64,000 nucleotides of DNA from Microplitis mediator (lineage: Eukaryota; Arthropoda; Insecta; Hymenoptera; Braconidae), in assembly GCF_029852145.1 (NCBI RefSeq), contig NC_079975.1:17915275-17979274 (forward strand). Reading direction: 5' to 3'. Within the stretch, counting starts at the first letter, position 1. The number at the start of each line of letters is the position of its first letter. Shown here in pieces: positions 1-11,297 of the stretch. Position numbers and translations under genes: made by a program. The notes below the pieces were generated by a model. The model had not been told where the DNA came from. It made no database searches and was given only the letters and a program-made list of their open reading frames with translations.

Positions 1-1683
1 TTATAATAATGTTTTCCATGTTTACAAACTAAATGTATCAATTTATATTTTAATTTCATATTTGGCTTTATTTTATAACTATTTTCTAATAAAAAACGTG
101 AATCAATTTAAGATAAAACACATTTATTTCTTCTTTGATATTCCGATATAAATTTTTCAAACTCATCATTTGAATTAAATTGCATTCCAATTAAATTACA
201 ATTTTCATTATTCATATTGACACAAAATTATCACAAAAAACTAACGTCGCTTCACTTAATGAAAGAAGAAAAAAAACAGATTAACCAAACGCAACATGGT
301 TATTTTATCGACCGTTATTTGTTTCATTGTACTGCAGTCATTTGTTAAAAACTCTGACGGTTGTACTATTAGTACTGTCAGGTGAATATAGATGGATAAT
401 GGTCAGTTGTGTGTTGTGACCTCCACCTGTCGGGAGGTCGATTAGTTAATTCACTACAATTTAATTTATTTATATTGGGATACTTCGCCCGGGAGTATTT
501 AAATACTCAGCTTTGGTATATCGATTGTAAACTGGGGAAGAATTTTTCGATGGAAAATAAAGTTTACATTATTTAGTTGAACAATTCAAGTGGACGATAT
601 ATTTTACCTTACTACAGGATGCGACATTCGCGCTCGAGCTTCTGGCTTATTCTAGTTTACAAAAATTCATCTTAAAAATTACTCTAAGTCTGAAGGGGCT
701 TCAGCCTTGGAGACTATGACGGGGCAAGTTTTCTTATTGGCTGCTGCGGGGACGTAGTCGGGGCCTCATGACGTCACAGAGTATCTCCACCCCTCGAAGT
801 TGAATCTTGCGTTCCGCCGCTTGGTCGACCTTCTCAAAAGCTGCTGCGTTACCCGATGCTTGGACCGCTCGAGTTTTATTGCGGTCTCTTGTCGGCTTAA
901 TCTCGATCCTTATCGTATTTTTTTATCTAAATGGTTTCAAGGAATTTCCTCGCTAAGATTTATGATGGGGTGCTTGAGTCTCTTAAAAATACTTAAATAC
1001 GAAATACAGAATTTTTTATAAATAACTAACAAATGTCAACACAAATTTCTCTTAATTCTAGCGAACAAGGTTTCAGACATAGGTTTCTTTCATAATTTTT
1101 ATATTTATAACTTTATTTAGATGAGCCTCGAGTGACCAGATGTTTTATTTTTATTTTATTATTTCATTATTTTCAAGTCCCGAAAAACCCAAGATTTTCC
1201 CACGATTTATTTAACAAATATAAGTATAATGATATTTGAATAGCCCGCGTAAGGGTTTATATTTTAATGCCACGAGGGGTCATTTCGATCAGGCAGGTGG
1301 ATCGCAATGGGACATCATACCTCCCCGCTTATTTTAAAGGTGTTACCTACAGTAACAGCTTTATACTTCCGCGAGATCAAAACATACTTAACATTATAAT
1401 TGATCATTCAGGCACACCTACTCAAAAATTACAAATGAAGATTAAATGTATATCATAACATTACGTTTCATGTTCTAAAGATAAGGTTAGTACAATTAAT
1501 TTGTTTTTAATTACAATGTTGTTGTCTAAATACCATATCCTAAACATTTGTTTACATTTATTGAAACAGGTAACTTATTTTAATTTTAAGGTATCGATTT
1601 TTATTAATTTTCTACTTTACTTAAGTTTAACTTAAATTTATTTTATTTTAGGTCACATCAAGATTGCATTTTATCCCGTGTAT
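1..1683. other. Unassigned AT-rich region
   Basis: No gene or element is recognised here. Open frames are under 75 codons and match nothing I know. A polyadenylation-like AATAAA lies near 556 and a moderately GC-rich patch runs from about 690 to 900. The stretch could include decayed LTR material, but no boundaries or target duplication are visible. Confidence 0.4.
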
Positions 1684-2063
1684 TGTTACGTCCTGGTTGA
1701 TGTTTTAGCGCTGGCGTAGTTGAGCGGTCGATTTAAATTGGACGTACTGAGAACTAAGATATAATTGCGTCGCACAGCGCAAGTCAAATTTGAATAGATA
1801 GACACTAGGCCCCAGTAGGTGCTGCCTCTATTTGCCGGAAGTTCAACTACATTCAAATTTGAATGTAGTTGTGATTACGCAACAATTATACTATACTATT
1901 ACATTATATTATTATTCTACATTATAGAGTAACTTATTAATTATGCAACTTGCTAAATTATCAATATACATCTTAATCAATTAGTTAGGTCTCAGATCGG
2001 TCTCTGAGTAATTAGTATTCGAAAATAATCAGAGACATCTGACGAGCAGGCTGGGACGTAACA
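1684..2063 (+). mobile_element. Solo LTR, TGTTACGTCC family (380 bp)
   Basis: The segment starts TGTTACGTCC and ends GGGACGTAACA, a near-perfect 10-bp terminal inverted repeat. It is flanked by a 4-bp direct repeat GTAT (1680-1683 and 2064-2067), the signature of LTR integration followed by loss of the interior. The first ~80 bp and last ~20 bp match the solo LTR at 49443-50290. The middle differs and carries a 119-bp module (1766-1884) also found at 53136-53254. Because both flanks carry the duplication, this LTR does not belong to the Gypsy element to its right. Orientation is arbitrary. Confidence 0.85.
1766..1884. repeat. 119-bp module with a 28-bp perfect palindrome
   Basis: This module matches 53136-53254 with one obvious difference. 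Positions 1844-1871 form a perfect palindrome with half-site CAACTACATTCAAA. In this copy the module sits between AATT and AATT and has ends resembling TTGCGT...ACGCAA, so it may be a tiny transposed unit. In the other copy it is the 3' end of a solo LTR. Its nature is unresolved. Confidence 0.7.
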
Positions 2064-2172
2064 GTATGATGAATTGAGTATAACTACTTTCGCACACACA
2101 GGTACAAATGATATCAATCAGGCACTCAAAACAATTTATTCCCAATCTACGCGAATTATAATTTATTTTATT

Positions 2173-3930
2173 TTACGCTTCGTCATTGCTCTCATCTGAA
2201 CTATTTGGGTTATCCTCGAGGCGGATATGGGCAAGTTTTAATTTGTTGGTATATACTATTTTCGTTCTATTATTGTTTAGAGCTATCATTACATTTAAGT
2301 CATCAAATACTTCAATTATTTCATAGGGACCGTCCCATTGCCGATCGAACTTCGACAGTCTCGGCTTTTTTAGTAAATATACGAGATCATTGACCTTGAA
2401 ATTTTTAGGATTTTGGTTTCTGTCGTAATAGGCCTTGGAACGATTTTTAACGGCTTGAAGGTTTTCTGCGGCAGTGGCCTGCGTAATGGTAATCTTATCA
2501 AAAAGGTCGTCAAAGTACTGTATATATGTTTTTGGGATTTTTTTTTTTGGCAAATTCTGAAGGAATACGTGCTTTTTTCCCGAATATTAATTCATGAGGT
2601 GTAAAACCGGTAGATTCGTGAACTGAGGTATTGTATGAAATCATACCAAACACTATCCATTGATCCCAATCTTCATCTTTACAATAGTGTTTCAGATATT
2701 GGATGAATACGTGGTGGGCTCGCTCGAGAGACCCCAGTAATTGCGGGTGGAACGCCGTGGACTTAATTTGATTGATTCTAAAGATTTGGCTGAAGGTCTT
2801 CATCATCTGACTGGCAAAATTACTACCTTGATCAGTGTGAATGGCTTTTGGGCATCCGAACCGGGCAATAAAATATTTCGCAAAGGTGGTAGCGACCGTA
2901 ACTGAGTCCATTCTCGGGATGGGGATTGCGTCAGAGTACTTCGTCAGGTTGTCCTGGATAGTTAATAAATAGCGGTTTCCGTCAAGGGTTACAGGTAGGG
3001 GACCCACTCTATCCATTTGTATTTTATCGAACGCTTCCTCCGGGGTATCGGTTATCCTCATTGGCTGTTTAGTCTTTACGCGCACCAGCTTGTTCGACTG
3101 GCAACTATTACAAGTTCGAACGAATTTTCTATATCGTTCTTCATATTTTTCCAGTAGAAGTCTTCCCGAACGCGATTGTATAATTTCCTGACTCCAAAAT
3201 GTCCTCCGATTACCGAATTATGATATTCTTTAACAATATTCTTTTGCTCGTTTACCGGCGGGAATCTGATTTTGCCCGTGCAAATCGTGAAATTATAGTT
3301 TTCATTCGCGAATTTATCTTTTAGGTTTTGTTCTAACAATTTCCAGAAGGGCTGAGAGTGTTCATTTTGTGCTTCAGAAAGACTTGCGGTTTTCACGTTT
3401 ACATGCTCCATTAGATGTTTTAAGGCTGCGATACTACTTTCTACGTTACCGATATCCGCGCGCTCGTTTCTAGTGTTTTTAATTATTAAATGAAAAATGT
3501 AATTTACATTCCAGCGAGTGGCGAGAGCTTCTCTCACGTTTTTCGGGTGCTGGAGTAGTCCTTCCACAGTAAATACGCCTTGCTGGAGTAACTCTCTACT
3601 CGATTTAGGTATATGTGTACAGTCTGCTGATATAAATTTGATGATGTTATCTTTACGCAAAATTAAGCTGTCTTTAGTATAGGAAAATCGTAATGGGACT
3701 ATGGCTAAGATCTTTCGAATCTCCAGGTAAGTGTTTTTCGTCTGTTTATGGGTTGTACTGTCATCAATTACATCATCTAGTTTTCTTTTTCTATACATTG
3801 CCTGGCAAACCTCCAGCGTGCTCTTATCACTTGCCTCGCACCACCGTACTCCGCTGTTACAGACTTCTGTGGCCTGAGGTTCCGGATGTACGTGCAAGGT
3901 CTTATCATATGAACCTGGTTCACACCACAT
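2173..3930 (-). pseudogene. Gypsy integrase in three frames
   Basis: The N-terminal frame (3076-3930) has the histidines of the HHCC zinc domain (EYHNSVIGGHFG). A frameshift near 3110 moves the CxxC pair into another frame. The catalytic frame (2510-3085) shows the D,D-35-E pattern: Asp in QMDRVGPLP, Asp in HTDQGSNFAS and Glu in GSLERAHHVF. A run of T residues near 2538-2548 causes the next frameshift. The last frame (2173-2553) carries the C-terminal region with a GPY/F-type motif, WDGPYEI, and an acidic tail. The three catalytic residues are present, but the protein cannot be made in one piece. Confidence 0.88.
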
Positions 3931-4140
3931 TCCGCTGTTACAATCTCTGCTGTATCGAGGTTCCGGATATGTATGTCAACCATCTTTACTTAAACTTAAC
4001 TCCCACGAGAGCTCGCTGTTACAGTCTTCTAAGAGCTGAGGTTCCGAACGAACGTGGAGAGCCTTATTACATGAACCTGGTCCGCACCACATTCCGCTGT
4101 TACGACCTCAGCTGTATCGAGTTTCCGTATATTTGTGCTG
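3850..4140 (-). repeat. 81-bp tandem repeat in the RNase H-integrase linker
   Basis: The motif CCGCTGTTAC (plus strand) recurs near 3851, 3932, 4013 (as TCGCTGTTAC) and 4094, a period of 81 bp or 27 codons. On the coding strand each unit encodes a Cys-rich peptide of the type CNSGMWCEPGS. The array lies where the linker between RNase H and integrase should be and is interrupted by stops. Confidence 0.75.
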
Positions 4141-4739
4141 GACCCTTTTACTTGAACTTGAACACGTTGGAGTGACACTTAAACTGTTTTTACTTGTTAT
4201 CTCTACGTCTACATCAGTCAAAAGGGGTTTCTCCGCGAGAAAAATTGAACCAACAAATGCTTCTGCTAAAAATGAATTTTTTCCTGTCTCGATATTTTCG
4301 CTCGTGGCGAGATCTACAACTGGTATCTTGTCTGCGCAGTCGAGTACCGATTCCAGACCTGTAGAGCTGATTTTAAGAATTTTCTCTGAATTAGTTTGTG
4401 CTTTTAAAGTTTCGTCTGTTATGCTGTCAACTGGATTACGTGAAAGAGAGTCAGCGTTTGAATTAATTTTACCTGGTTTGAAAACTATTTCGAAATCATA
4501 TTCATTTAATTTAATTCTCCATCTTAGCAATTTGGAAACGGGGTCTTTAGTATTGTGGAGCCATAGGAGTGGTCGGTGATCGGTTACTAAAGTAAATCGA
4601 CGTCCATAAAGATACGGTCGGAAGTGTCGAACGGCGTAAATTATCGCGAGAAGTTCTTTCTCGGTAGTCGAATAATTAATTTCCGATTTTGACAAATTGT
4701 GTCTCTGAGAGTCTCGAACGATTTTTCCTGGGCATCGCC
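4108..4739 (-). pseudogene. Gypsy RNase H, internally deleted
   Basis: The frame resumes with SEINYSTTEKELLAI, then the TDHRPLLWL motif and DSLSRNPV, which are the central and C-terminal parts of a Gypsy RNase H. The N-terminal part of the domain, with the first catalytic aspartate (usually TTDASG), is missing. After the stop near 4733 there is only a short stretch matching the RT-RNase H connection, then an abrupt jump into SKSEINY near 4695. About 50-60 residues appear deleted, with a change of frame. RNase H activity is not expected. Confidence 0.8.
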
Positions 4740-6423
4740 CTAGTCGAATTTTATGTCTTTCTTTAACAGGTGAGTTAATGGTTTCGCTACTTTCGCGAAG
4801 TCTTTTATGAATCCTCTATAATAACCCACTAATCCTAAAAATGATTTAATATTTTTTCTGTTTTTAGGGACACGAAAGTCTTTAACTGCACGAATTTTTT
4901 GCGGATTAGGATTGACTCCTTCATGTGTGATAAGATGGCCCAGATATACTATTTTCTTTTGAAGAAAGTGACATTTTTCTGGTGATAGAGCGAGACCAGC
5001 ATTCTGTAGACGAGCTAGCAATTTTTTTAGTTTCCGAGAATGCTCCTCCAGAGAAATAGAATATACGACAATGTCGTCCATGTATGCGAACATTTCGAGT
5101 CCTTGGAGCCCGGTGAGTACACGGTCCATAAGCCGTTGGAATGCCGCGGGCGCGTTCTTCAGCCCGAATGGCATGCGATTGAATTCATAATGACCGTATG
5201 GGGTAGAAAATGCTGTTTTATGCCGTGACTCGGGGTCCATCAGTATCTGGTGAAACCCTGAAGCAAGATCGAGGATGGTAAAATACTTCGCGCCACCCAA
5301 CTGGTCGAGGATGTCGGTTATATTTGGAAGTGGGTACGCGTCACTGACCGTTTTATCATTTAACCCGCGGTAGTCAATTACCATGCGCCACTGCGGATTA
5401 CCTGATAGATTGGGTTTTTTTAGGAACAATCCAAACCGGTGAGTTGTAGGAGGAGTCTGAGTTTGGAATTATATTAGACGAGAGGAGCTCGTTTACTTGT
5501 TTCTGTACCTCATTTTTAAGTACCTGAGGGTTCCGATATTGTTTTGTATTTATTGGAATTTCGTCCGTCGTAATAATTTTATGTTTCGTCACGTCTGTAG
5601 CTTGGAGTTTGTCGCCAGGAAGGTGAAATAGATATGAAAATTGTTTAACTATTTCTAAAATACTTATTTTTTCTATTTCGTTTAGATTGTTGAAGTTAAG
5701 AGATTCTGTTAGCAAGGCGAATCGTTGAGCAGCTGCTTGATCAGTTACGTTCTTGGGAGATCCCGTACGCGTCGTTCGAGGGGATGGGGGCAACGCTTCA
5801 AAATCTTCGATTTCTACCGACGGAATTGTTAGATTGACTGCGCTGGTCAAGGTATTGATCGCAAAAATTTTGACGTATCCGTCTTTTGGTGTAGCCAGAA
5901 CTTCACCTATATGAACTCCAGGTCCAGCATTTATTTTTCCGATATAACCAGATTCTTTCCTGTCATTTTTGATTTTAATAGTTATTAATTTTTTTGTTCT
6001 AGGAGGTAAATAATGTGATGTATGTCCGTAGAAGTCTATCTGTTTGTTACCTAGTATTAAATTTCGCGATAAATCGTTTTTAAAATTTAATGGAGCCTCT
6101 TGTTTTTGTAGGGATGGAGTACCGAGTATGCCGGATTGTTCGATCGGGAACGTGCTCTGAACCACCTGGAATTTGATCGGTATCTCACGTACAATGAGTT
6201 CTGTTTCGCCGACGGTACGTATCGTTCCGGACTCGATCCCGGTGAGATTATAAATTATATTGGAATTAATGTGCATATCCGAGCTGATGGCATTTGCTTT
6301 AATTAAATTTAATTGGGCTCCCGTGTCAATAAGAAAACAGGCTTGATTATTTAAGAGATGATTATTATTCAGAGTGATTACTGGTAATTTTGCAGCTTGG
6401 TCTGTTTTTAGTTGGTAGTTAAT
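4740..6423 (-). pseudogene. Gypsy protease and reverse transcriptase
   Basis: An open frame entering from about 6423 carries the protease active site LIDTGAQLN near 6305-6335 and the GILGTPSL flap-end motif. It then runs toward the start of RT (SPVWIVPKK) before a frameshift around 5400-5430. The next frame (4740-5429, 229 residues) holds the RT core: WRMVIDYRGLND, the catalytic segment TILDLASGFHQ, MPFGLKNAPAAFQRLMD and the AYMDDIVVYS box, followed by FLGLVGYYRGFIKDF. The RT core reads cleanly, so this is a fairly young pseudogene. It ends at a TAG where a Trp is usual in the family. Confidence 0.88.
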
Positions 6424-7619
6424 TCAGTGGATTGTGAACGCAGGATTACTTCACCGTTCCGAGTTGCGTTCGTCCGCAGAACGTTGTTCGCGTTTAAATT
6501 ATTTTGTTCAGCGTTAGGTCTATAGTATTTACTGGTTTTGCGTTTACTCGGATCTTTCTTAAAACAATTGTCTTCCATATGACCGCGTCTAGAGCAAAAG
6601 TCACAGTATACCTGGTCTCACGGTTCACGCTGCTTTTGCTGCTTCCACTCGGGGCAGTTTATTTTCATGTGACCCGGCTGATCGCAATGAAAGCATTTTA
6701 TTATTCTGTTCCCGGTAATAGCGTTGACTCTAGATCCCCGGTTATGAGCTCTAATATAAGGTGGGTGTTGATGTTGATTCGAACTGAAGAAGGATTTCCG
6801 ATTTTCCGTTTCTCGTTCAAGAAGTGACGCAATATTAATTGCCTTAGCTAACGAGTCCGGATCATCTTGAGTGATAAGCGAACTTAAAAGTGAACTCTGA
6901 AGTCCGCGCGTGAATCCCGTAATAGCGGCATGATTTAATAGAACCCTAACACCGACGGCTTCCGAAGTTTTATATTTTTCTTTTTATGGCTTCCATACCA
7001 CGGCCCAGGATCTCACTGACTCGAGCTCCGTAGGACTCGATAGTCTCATTGTCTCTTTGTTTTAAACCCTTTAGTTCGTCATGTATATGTTCTACGTCAA
7101 ATGTCCTAGGAAAGAGTTTTTTAAGAGGCTAATCAGTTCGTCAAGATTTTCGGGGTCGTTCCGATTCGCAATCAACTGGTCTGCTTGACCCTCAATTTTA
7201 TTCCGGATTAACGCGAGTAAATTAATTTAATCGCGGGGGTGGATTAGAGAATCTGCAAGTTTACTCTGCTTAATAAATTTAGACAATGTACTAGATTTAC
7301 CGTCAAACCGCGGGACAAGATCGACAGCTAGTTTCAGATTCATATACGATGATGGATTAGCGGTGATTTCAATATCTGAGGCATTCAATAGGATATTACA
7401 GTTAGACGAACCCGCGTCAGAACTAGTCGATTTAATTGATATAGCAGCTGGCGCAGGAGGTGGAGGAATAATTACCGGATCGTTATTTAATTGATTATCT
7501 GGTACTTCAGCTCTATCATTATCATTATTACGATTATGACGACGCGTGACTCTAACGGGTGGGGCGACTATGGGATCATTACGATGACTTGCTCTACGTG
7601 TGCTACGTACAGGTGGCAT
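6424..7619 (-). pseudogene. Gypsy gag remnant with two CCHC zinc knuckles
   Basis: The open N-terminal part (7227-7619, 130 residues) is Arg/Asn-rich and ends at a stop. Further along the same strand, in shifted frames, there are two nucleocapsid-type CCHC knuckles. One is near 6655-6695 (KCFHCDQPGHMKINC) and the other near 6560-6605 (YCDFCSRRGHMEDNC), with an in-frame stop between them. Such knuckles bind genomic RNA in LTR retroelements. The region between 6830 and 7226 has no long frame, so at least two frameshifts separate the N-terminus from the knuckles. Confidence 0.75.
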
Positions 7620-7620
7620 T

Positions 7621-7626
7621 TTTATT

Positions 7627-7664
<38 letters not shown>

Positions 7665-8035
7665 TTTATATATGTCTTTATATGGGTTGAAATTGATTTT
7701 ACGGTAGATTACTTATTTACTACTGGTCACTCAAAAGAAATGTTATAAAATTACGTCAATTCTTATATCTATGGTTTACAATATTTAAGGTACTTATGTT
7801 AATACTGCGATGGAAGTTTATCGGTTTAATTTTTATTTTTTTTTTTTTATAATAATGACGTAAAGTTTCATCAATTGAGCCTTATAAATATATTTAATTA
7901 TAAATTTATTAAAGTTCAATAATAATGATACTGAAGAGTTAACTGACATCTAATAATTTTTGAATTTTTTATTTTAAATATAAATTAGAAAATAAAAATA
8001 CTTTAACAAAATGCACCGATAGTTTTTCTAATTTT
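7621..8035. other. AT-rich spacer with TA microsatellite
   Basis: A (TA)n run lies at 7631-7661 directly upstream of the gag start, followed by AT-rich sequence with poly-T runs. No primer-binding site or LTR could be recognised where the 5' end of the Gypsy element should be. Confidence 0.5.
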
Positions 8036-8427
8036 CTACATGCAAATATTTACAGTTTTTTTTTTTTTGTCAATAATTTGTTGAAAAAAGAAAAATCCGA
8101 AAATTTTGAATTGTCTTTCAAAATCGTTCAATAATATTATTTTACCATCGTCTAAATCTAAAATTTCTACGACTTCAGTAGCAGCAGCATTTGGAGCAGT
8201 AGTTTGTATGGCTGTGATCAATTGTTCAACGCTAACATATTCTGGCTGAGTGAGGTCATCATGTTCAACTATAAACATAAACGAAACAAACAGTTAGTTT
8301 TAATATACTTTCAAAGGTAAAATATATAAAATAGACTATAAATTAATAAAGCTTATACTTTTAATGCTTCAACGAGTAAACAAATTTTTCCGTTAATGAC
8401 TATTATTTTAACAAATTGTTGATCTTA

Positions 8428-8944
8428 CCCATATAACAATCTTGTTCAAGGTTTGAGCAAGCCTGGTCTCAAGTTCGATAGACGTTAGTGTCTTTTCCTA
8501 CCTATGTGTCTTGCTGCAGATACTTGTGGCAAGATTTCAATAGTAAGTCTAGTGCAAGCCTTACACAAGAAATTCGTGCCAGATTATAACTCAATTCTGG
8601 AGGAAGACTATAGTTAAAAATAGTTGCGCATGGCTTGCTTAAGATCTGCTCAAGGCTCAAAATTGACCTTGAGCCTTGAGCAGATCTTGAGCAAGCCATG
8701 CGTGAGTACCTGCCATAAGTTACTGGTGCAAGTAATGCCTCAGAAACTTTTAAACTGCACCGCATCTAAGATATCTTCAATATTCTTGTGTACAATGCCT
8801 TGAGCAAGTTACGCACAAGTCTTGATGACGATTTCTTGCTACATGATCTTGCGCAAGTCCCATACGTAGAAAAGGACACTAGTGACTAGGGGTTTTGCTA
8901 AAGGCACTGGCACCAGAATCTTGCTCAAGGATGTGTTACTTGGG
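8428..8944. mobile_element. Keyword element, word CTTGAGCAAG
   Basis: The ends CCCATATAACA and TGTTACTTGGG form an imperfect terminal inverted repeat flanked by TA on both sides (8426-8427, 8945-8946). The interior is dense in degenerate copies of CTTGAGCAAG and its parts (cttgttcaagg, gagcaagcc, cttgcgcaag, cttgctcaagg) in both orientations. A near-perfect hairpin sits at about 8628-8702. It lies in the intron between exons 7 and 8 of the MULE pseudogene. The small frame at 8502-8765 is an artefact of the repeats. Confidence 0.75.
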
Positions 8945-9494
8945 TAATAATTTTATTTTTCAAGTGTATTAATTTTGATACTTTGAGGTCTTGAGACCGC
9001 CAAGTCTAGTTGTAACTGAACATGTTGGTTTCGAACGACAGCAGCCTCCATAAAATCACGTACAGGATGCCTTTAAAATAGTAAAAAAAAATGGATAAAA
9101 ATATAAATTATGTTAAATATTAAAGATTTCTTTTTAATGTTCACTTACTGTCCTGCTTGTAAACCGTTGTGTAGTCCGACAAGATAATCGTTGGATAGTT
9201 GTTGTCTTGACAGTCTAGGTCTCCTATTCAATCCATTTTCTAATCGTAACCAAGCCACTTCACCGTCTTCAATCACTTTATTCAATTGTGCTGAAAATAT
9301 TCACATAATTATTATTTTTATTATTTGACAAAAGAAAAAATTGTATACTTACTTGAAAATTGAAAGAGTGGAGGATGTTATCCACCCAACCTCGTAACAA
9401 GATTCTGGTTAAAATTTTCAGCTATATTGTTAATCCGCCACGGTCTATCCCAAGTTGATAAAACTGGTGCAAGTGGTACGATAAAATTTTGCAA

Positions 9495-9646
9495 CCCTGA
9501 TTATAAGAAACGATTCAAAACGATTTGCAATGTTAAATGCCCATAAGAAGGGCGATTCAAAAGTATTCAACGTATTCAAAAGCATTAAAAAGTATTGAAA
9601 ATTTTTTTTTTTTCTAATCGTTTTAAATCGTTTCTTTTAATAAGGG
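9495..9646. mobile_element. MITE of the CCCTGATTA family in MULE exon 5
   Basis: The element begins CCCTGATTATAAGAAACG and ends with the matching inverted sequence CGTTTCTTTTAATAAGGG. It lies inside exon 5 of the MULE pseudogene. Removing it together with one copy of the flanking AA restores the exon reading RQYLQNF, which aligns with RRYLQRF in the other MULE gene. The insertion is therefore exact, with a 2-bp target duplication. The interior word is AACGATT/AATCGTT. Confidence 0.85.
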
Positions 9647-10066
9647 AAGTATTGCCGAAATAATTCAATGTTGTTGTTAGCGTCAAGAGTTTGCAACAAA
9701 TTAAAAATAATAGCGGTAGCTTCCTGTAAGTGATTAGAACTTACTAACGGTAATGCCCATGATAGATTCAATACATGACTCTGTGGGTCACGTCGACTTG
9801 GAAGTCTTAAGGTTCTCCATGCTCGAGTAATAGCCTGTAAACAAATATTTTATTGATAATAAAATATATTGTATGACGTTAAAAATTATTTAATGAATAC
9901 TAACCCGAGCAACATGAAACCAAGAACCATAATGACGAACCCATGGCATGATTAATTGTAATGAAGACAACAACTCCAATTGAAAGTCACAAGTTATCAT
10001 TCGGAGGTTCTGGTTAACTTGTGGCATTCGATTAAAAAGCCACCCGAGTCGAAATTCGAGTTCTGT

Positions 10067-10530
10067 CCCTCGCGGATTCAGAATTACTTCGAAATCATGG
10101 TGAAATTTCAGTGAGATCATAGTGGCACGATAGTGAACCCATGGTGAAATGACAGTGAAATCACTGTGATTTTTTGCCATTTGCTTCCTGTGATTTTATT
10201 ACCATCCGATGGTAATTTTATGATGATTTCAACATCGATTCATAGTAGAATCACAATAGCATTACAGTTAATTTACAGTAGTATAGCTGTAAGTTGACAG
10301 TGGTATTACTGTGTATTTACAGTGATTTCACTATCAGTTTATCCTGGATCTGCAGTGTTTCAGTCATGCTTTCTCGGTAATAATACCGTCATCATATAGT
10401 GATTTCACAGCAGTCTTACTATAGATTCTTCGTGAAATCACAATAATATCGCTATGAGTTGACAGTAATATTACTGTGATTTCTTAATCATTTAATCCTG
10501 GATCTGCTTAGTTTTCATCGAGATTTAGGG
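10067..10530. repeat. Keyword array, word CAGTGATTTCACTG
   Basis: Starting CCCTCGCGGATTCAGAATTA, the region is filled with degenerate, often palindromic copies of CAGTGATTTCACTG (gacagtgaaatcactgtgat, tcacagtaatattactgtga-like strings) in both orientations. The opening resembles the end of the element at 45754-46153 (CCCTCGCAGATTTGAATCA). A matching right terminus was not found, so this is probably a truncated keyword element. Confidence 0.65.
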
Positions 10531-11297
10531 GCAATATTGAGATCCTATATTTATTGATTCAAAGATAATAATAATAAAATTAATAATAATATTATAATAG
10601 CAACAATAATCCTAATCTTGGTTTTTCGATAAATAATTTTTCTTGTTTAAAAAAATTATTTATTATCCCTTTGTACAACTTCATGTAATTCCTCTGGAGG
10701 ATTAAATGCTATTTTTTTACCCTCGGTAAAGAAGGAATTTTTTTTTTTTTTAACGTATGATGGGACTCGAACTGCCGACCCTTCGATTGAGAGCAGCTTA
10801 AAGTCATGTACTTTAGCCCGCTCGGCCACCACACGCATTCGGAACTAAATATTTAATCTGTTACTTCATGCTATTCAATACTATATATACTCAAGACTAA
10901 GCTATAAGAAAAATTATTTTATTAAATACTATAAAATTAAAAGAATTCGATATTTATGAAAAAAAAAATTTTGCCTTCTTCTGTAAATCATCAAGTTTTC
11001 TTAATTTAATGATAAATAATAAATATTTACTATTGAAATATTAATCTAAATGATGTTCTCTTTATTTTTTGCAATAGTTTAAATTCAATTTATACAGTTT
11101 TGAAAAAAAAGTTATTCAATTTTTTTATTTATTTATTTTTTTTCATAATTCTGAAGAATTTTACCGTCTTAAGCTTTCATAAAATTAACTAAATTAGATA
11201 AATACAGATAAAGTTTCGCTCGGAAATTCCTAAAATAGCTAAATTTATAATAAATAAAATACATATGTGCCCAAATATTTGTTAAACTTACAAATAA
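10531..11297. other. AT-rich filler with a tRNA-like module
   Basis: Apart from the tRNA-like module at 10753-10838, this is AT-rich sequence with A and T runs. Nothing coding is recognised. It adjoins the 3' truncation point of the LINE, whose expected tail is absent. Confidence 0.5.
10753..10838 (-). ncRNA. tRNA-like module (Ser/Leu type), probably a SINE head or tRNA pseudogene
   Basis: On the minus strand the sequence GTGGCCGAGCGGGCTAA matches the D-arm/A-box of class II tRNAs and GTTCGAGTCCC is a B-box. The ends can pair imperfectly as an acceptor stem (GCGTGTG with CATACGT). I could not draw a convincing anticodon stem, and the module is followed by an A-run rather than a T-run, so I do not call it a working tRNA gene. 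Confidence 0.55.

Larger units (their letters stand above)
2064..7620 (-). mobile_element. Decayed Ty3/Gypsy retrotransposon (internal region)
   Basis: Read from right to left, the minus strand carries gag with two CCHC knuckles, an aspartic protease, reverse transcriptase, RNase H and integrase, which is the Ty3/Gypsy domain order. The frame is broken several times. Neither LTR is recognisable: the left side abuts an unrelated solo LTR after about 100 bp, and the right side runs into a TA microsatellite. No envelope frame is visible. The element is treated as an inactive, LTR-less remnant. Confidence 0.88.
8036..10042 (-). pseudogene. FLYWCH/MULE transposase gene AB, 3' half (exons 4b-8)
   Basis: Read right to left: exon 4b (10042-9905) encodes a MULE transposase core ending GSWFHVARV, with ITCDFQLELLSS supplying the conserved D.E region. 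Exon 5 (9834-9353) carries WRINNIAENFNQNL and HPPLFQF but has a TAA between them and is interrupted by a MITE at 9495-9646. Exon 6 (9290-9149) is basic (NRRPRLSRQQ). Exon 7 (about 9073-8990) encodes FMEAAVVRNQHVQLQLDLAV. Exon 8 (8278-8036) encodes an acidic tail. Introns keep GT and AG ends. Every exon aligns with the plus-strand gene at 19712-22777, including intron phases. The 5' half lies at 17876-19198, beyond a 7.8 kb insertion. Confidence 0.82.

Noticed and set aside
800..1458. Short plus-strand frames near the window start
   Set aside because: They lack motifs, splice context and similarity to other sequence here.
1684..2063. The 1684 LTR as the LTR of the adjacent Gypsy element
   Set aside because: It has its own GTAT duplication on both sides, and no matching LTR exists near 7620.
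3693..4175. A 160-codon plus-strand frame with repeats
   Set aside because: It is the antisense of the 81-bp repeat and linker of the minus-strand Gypsy pol.
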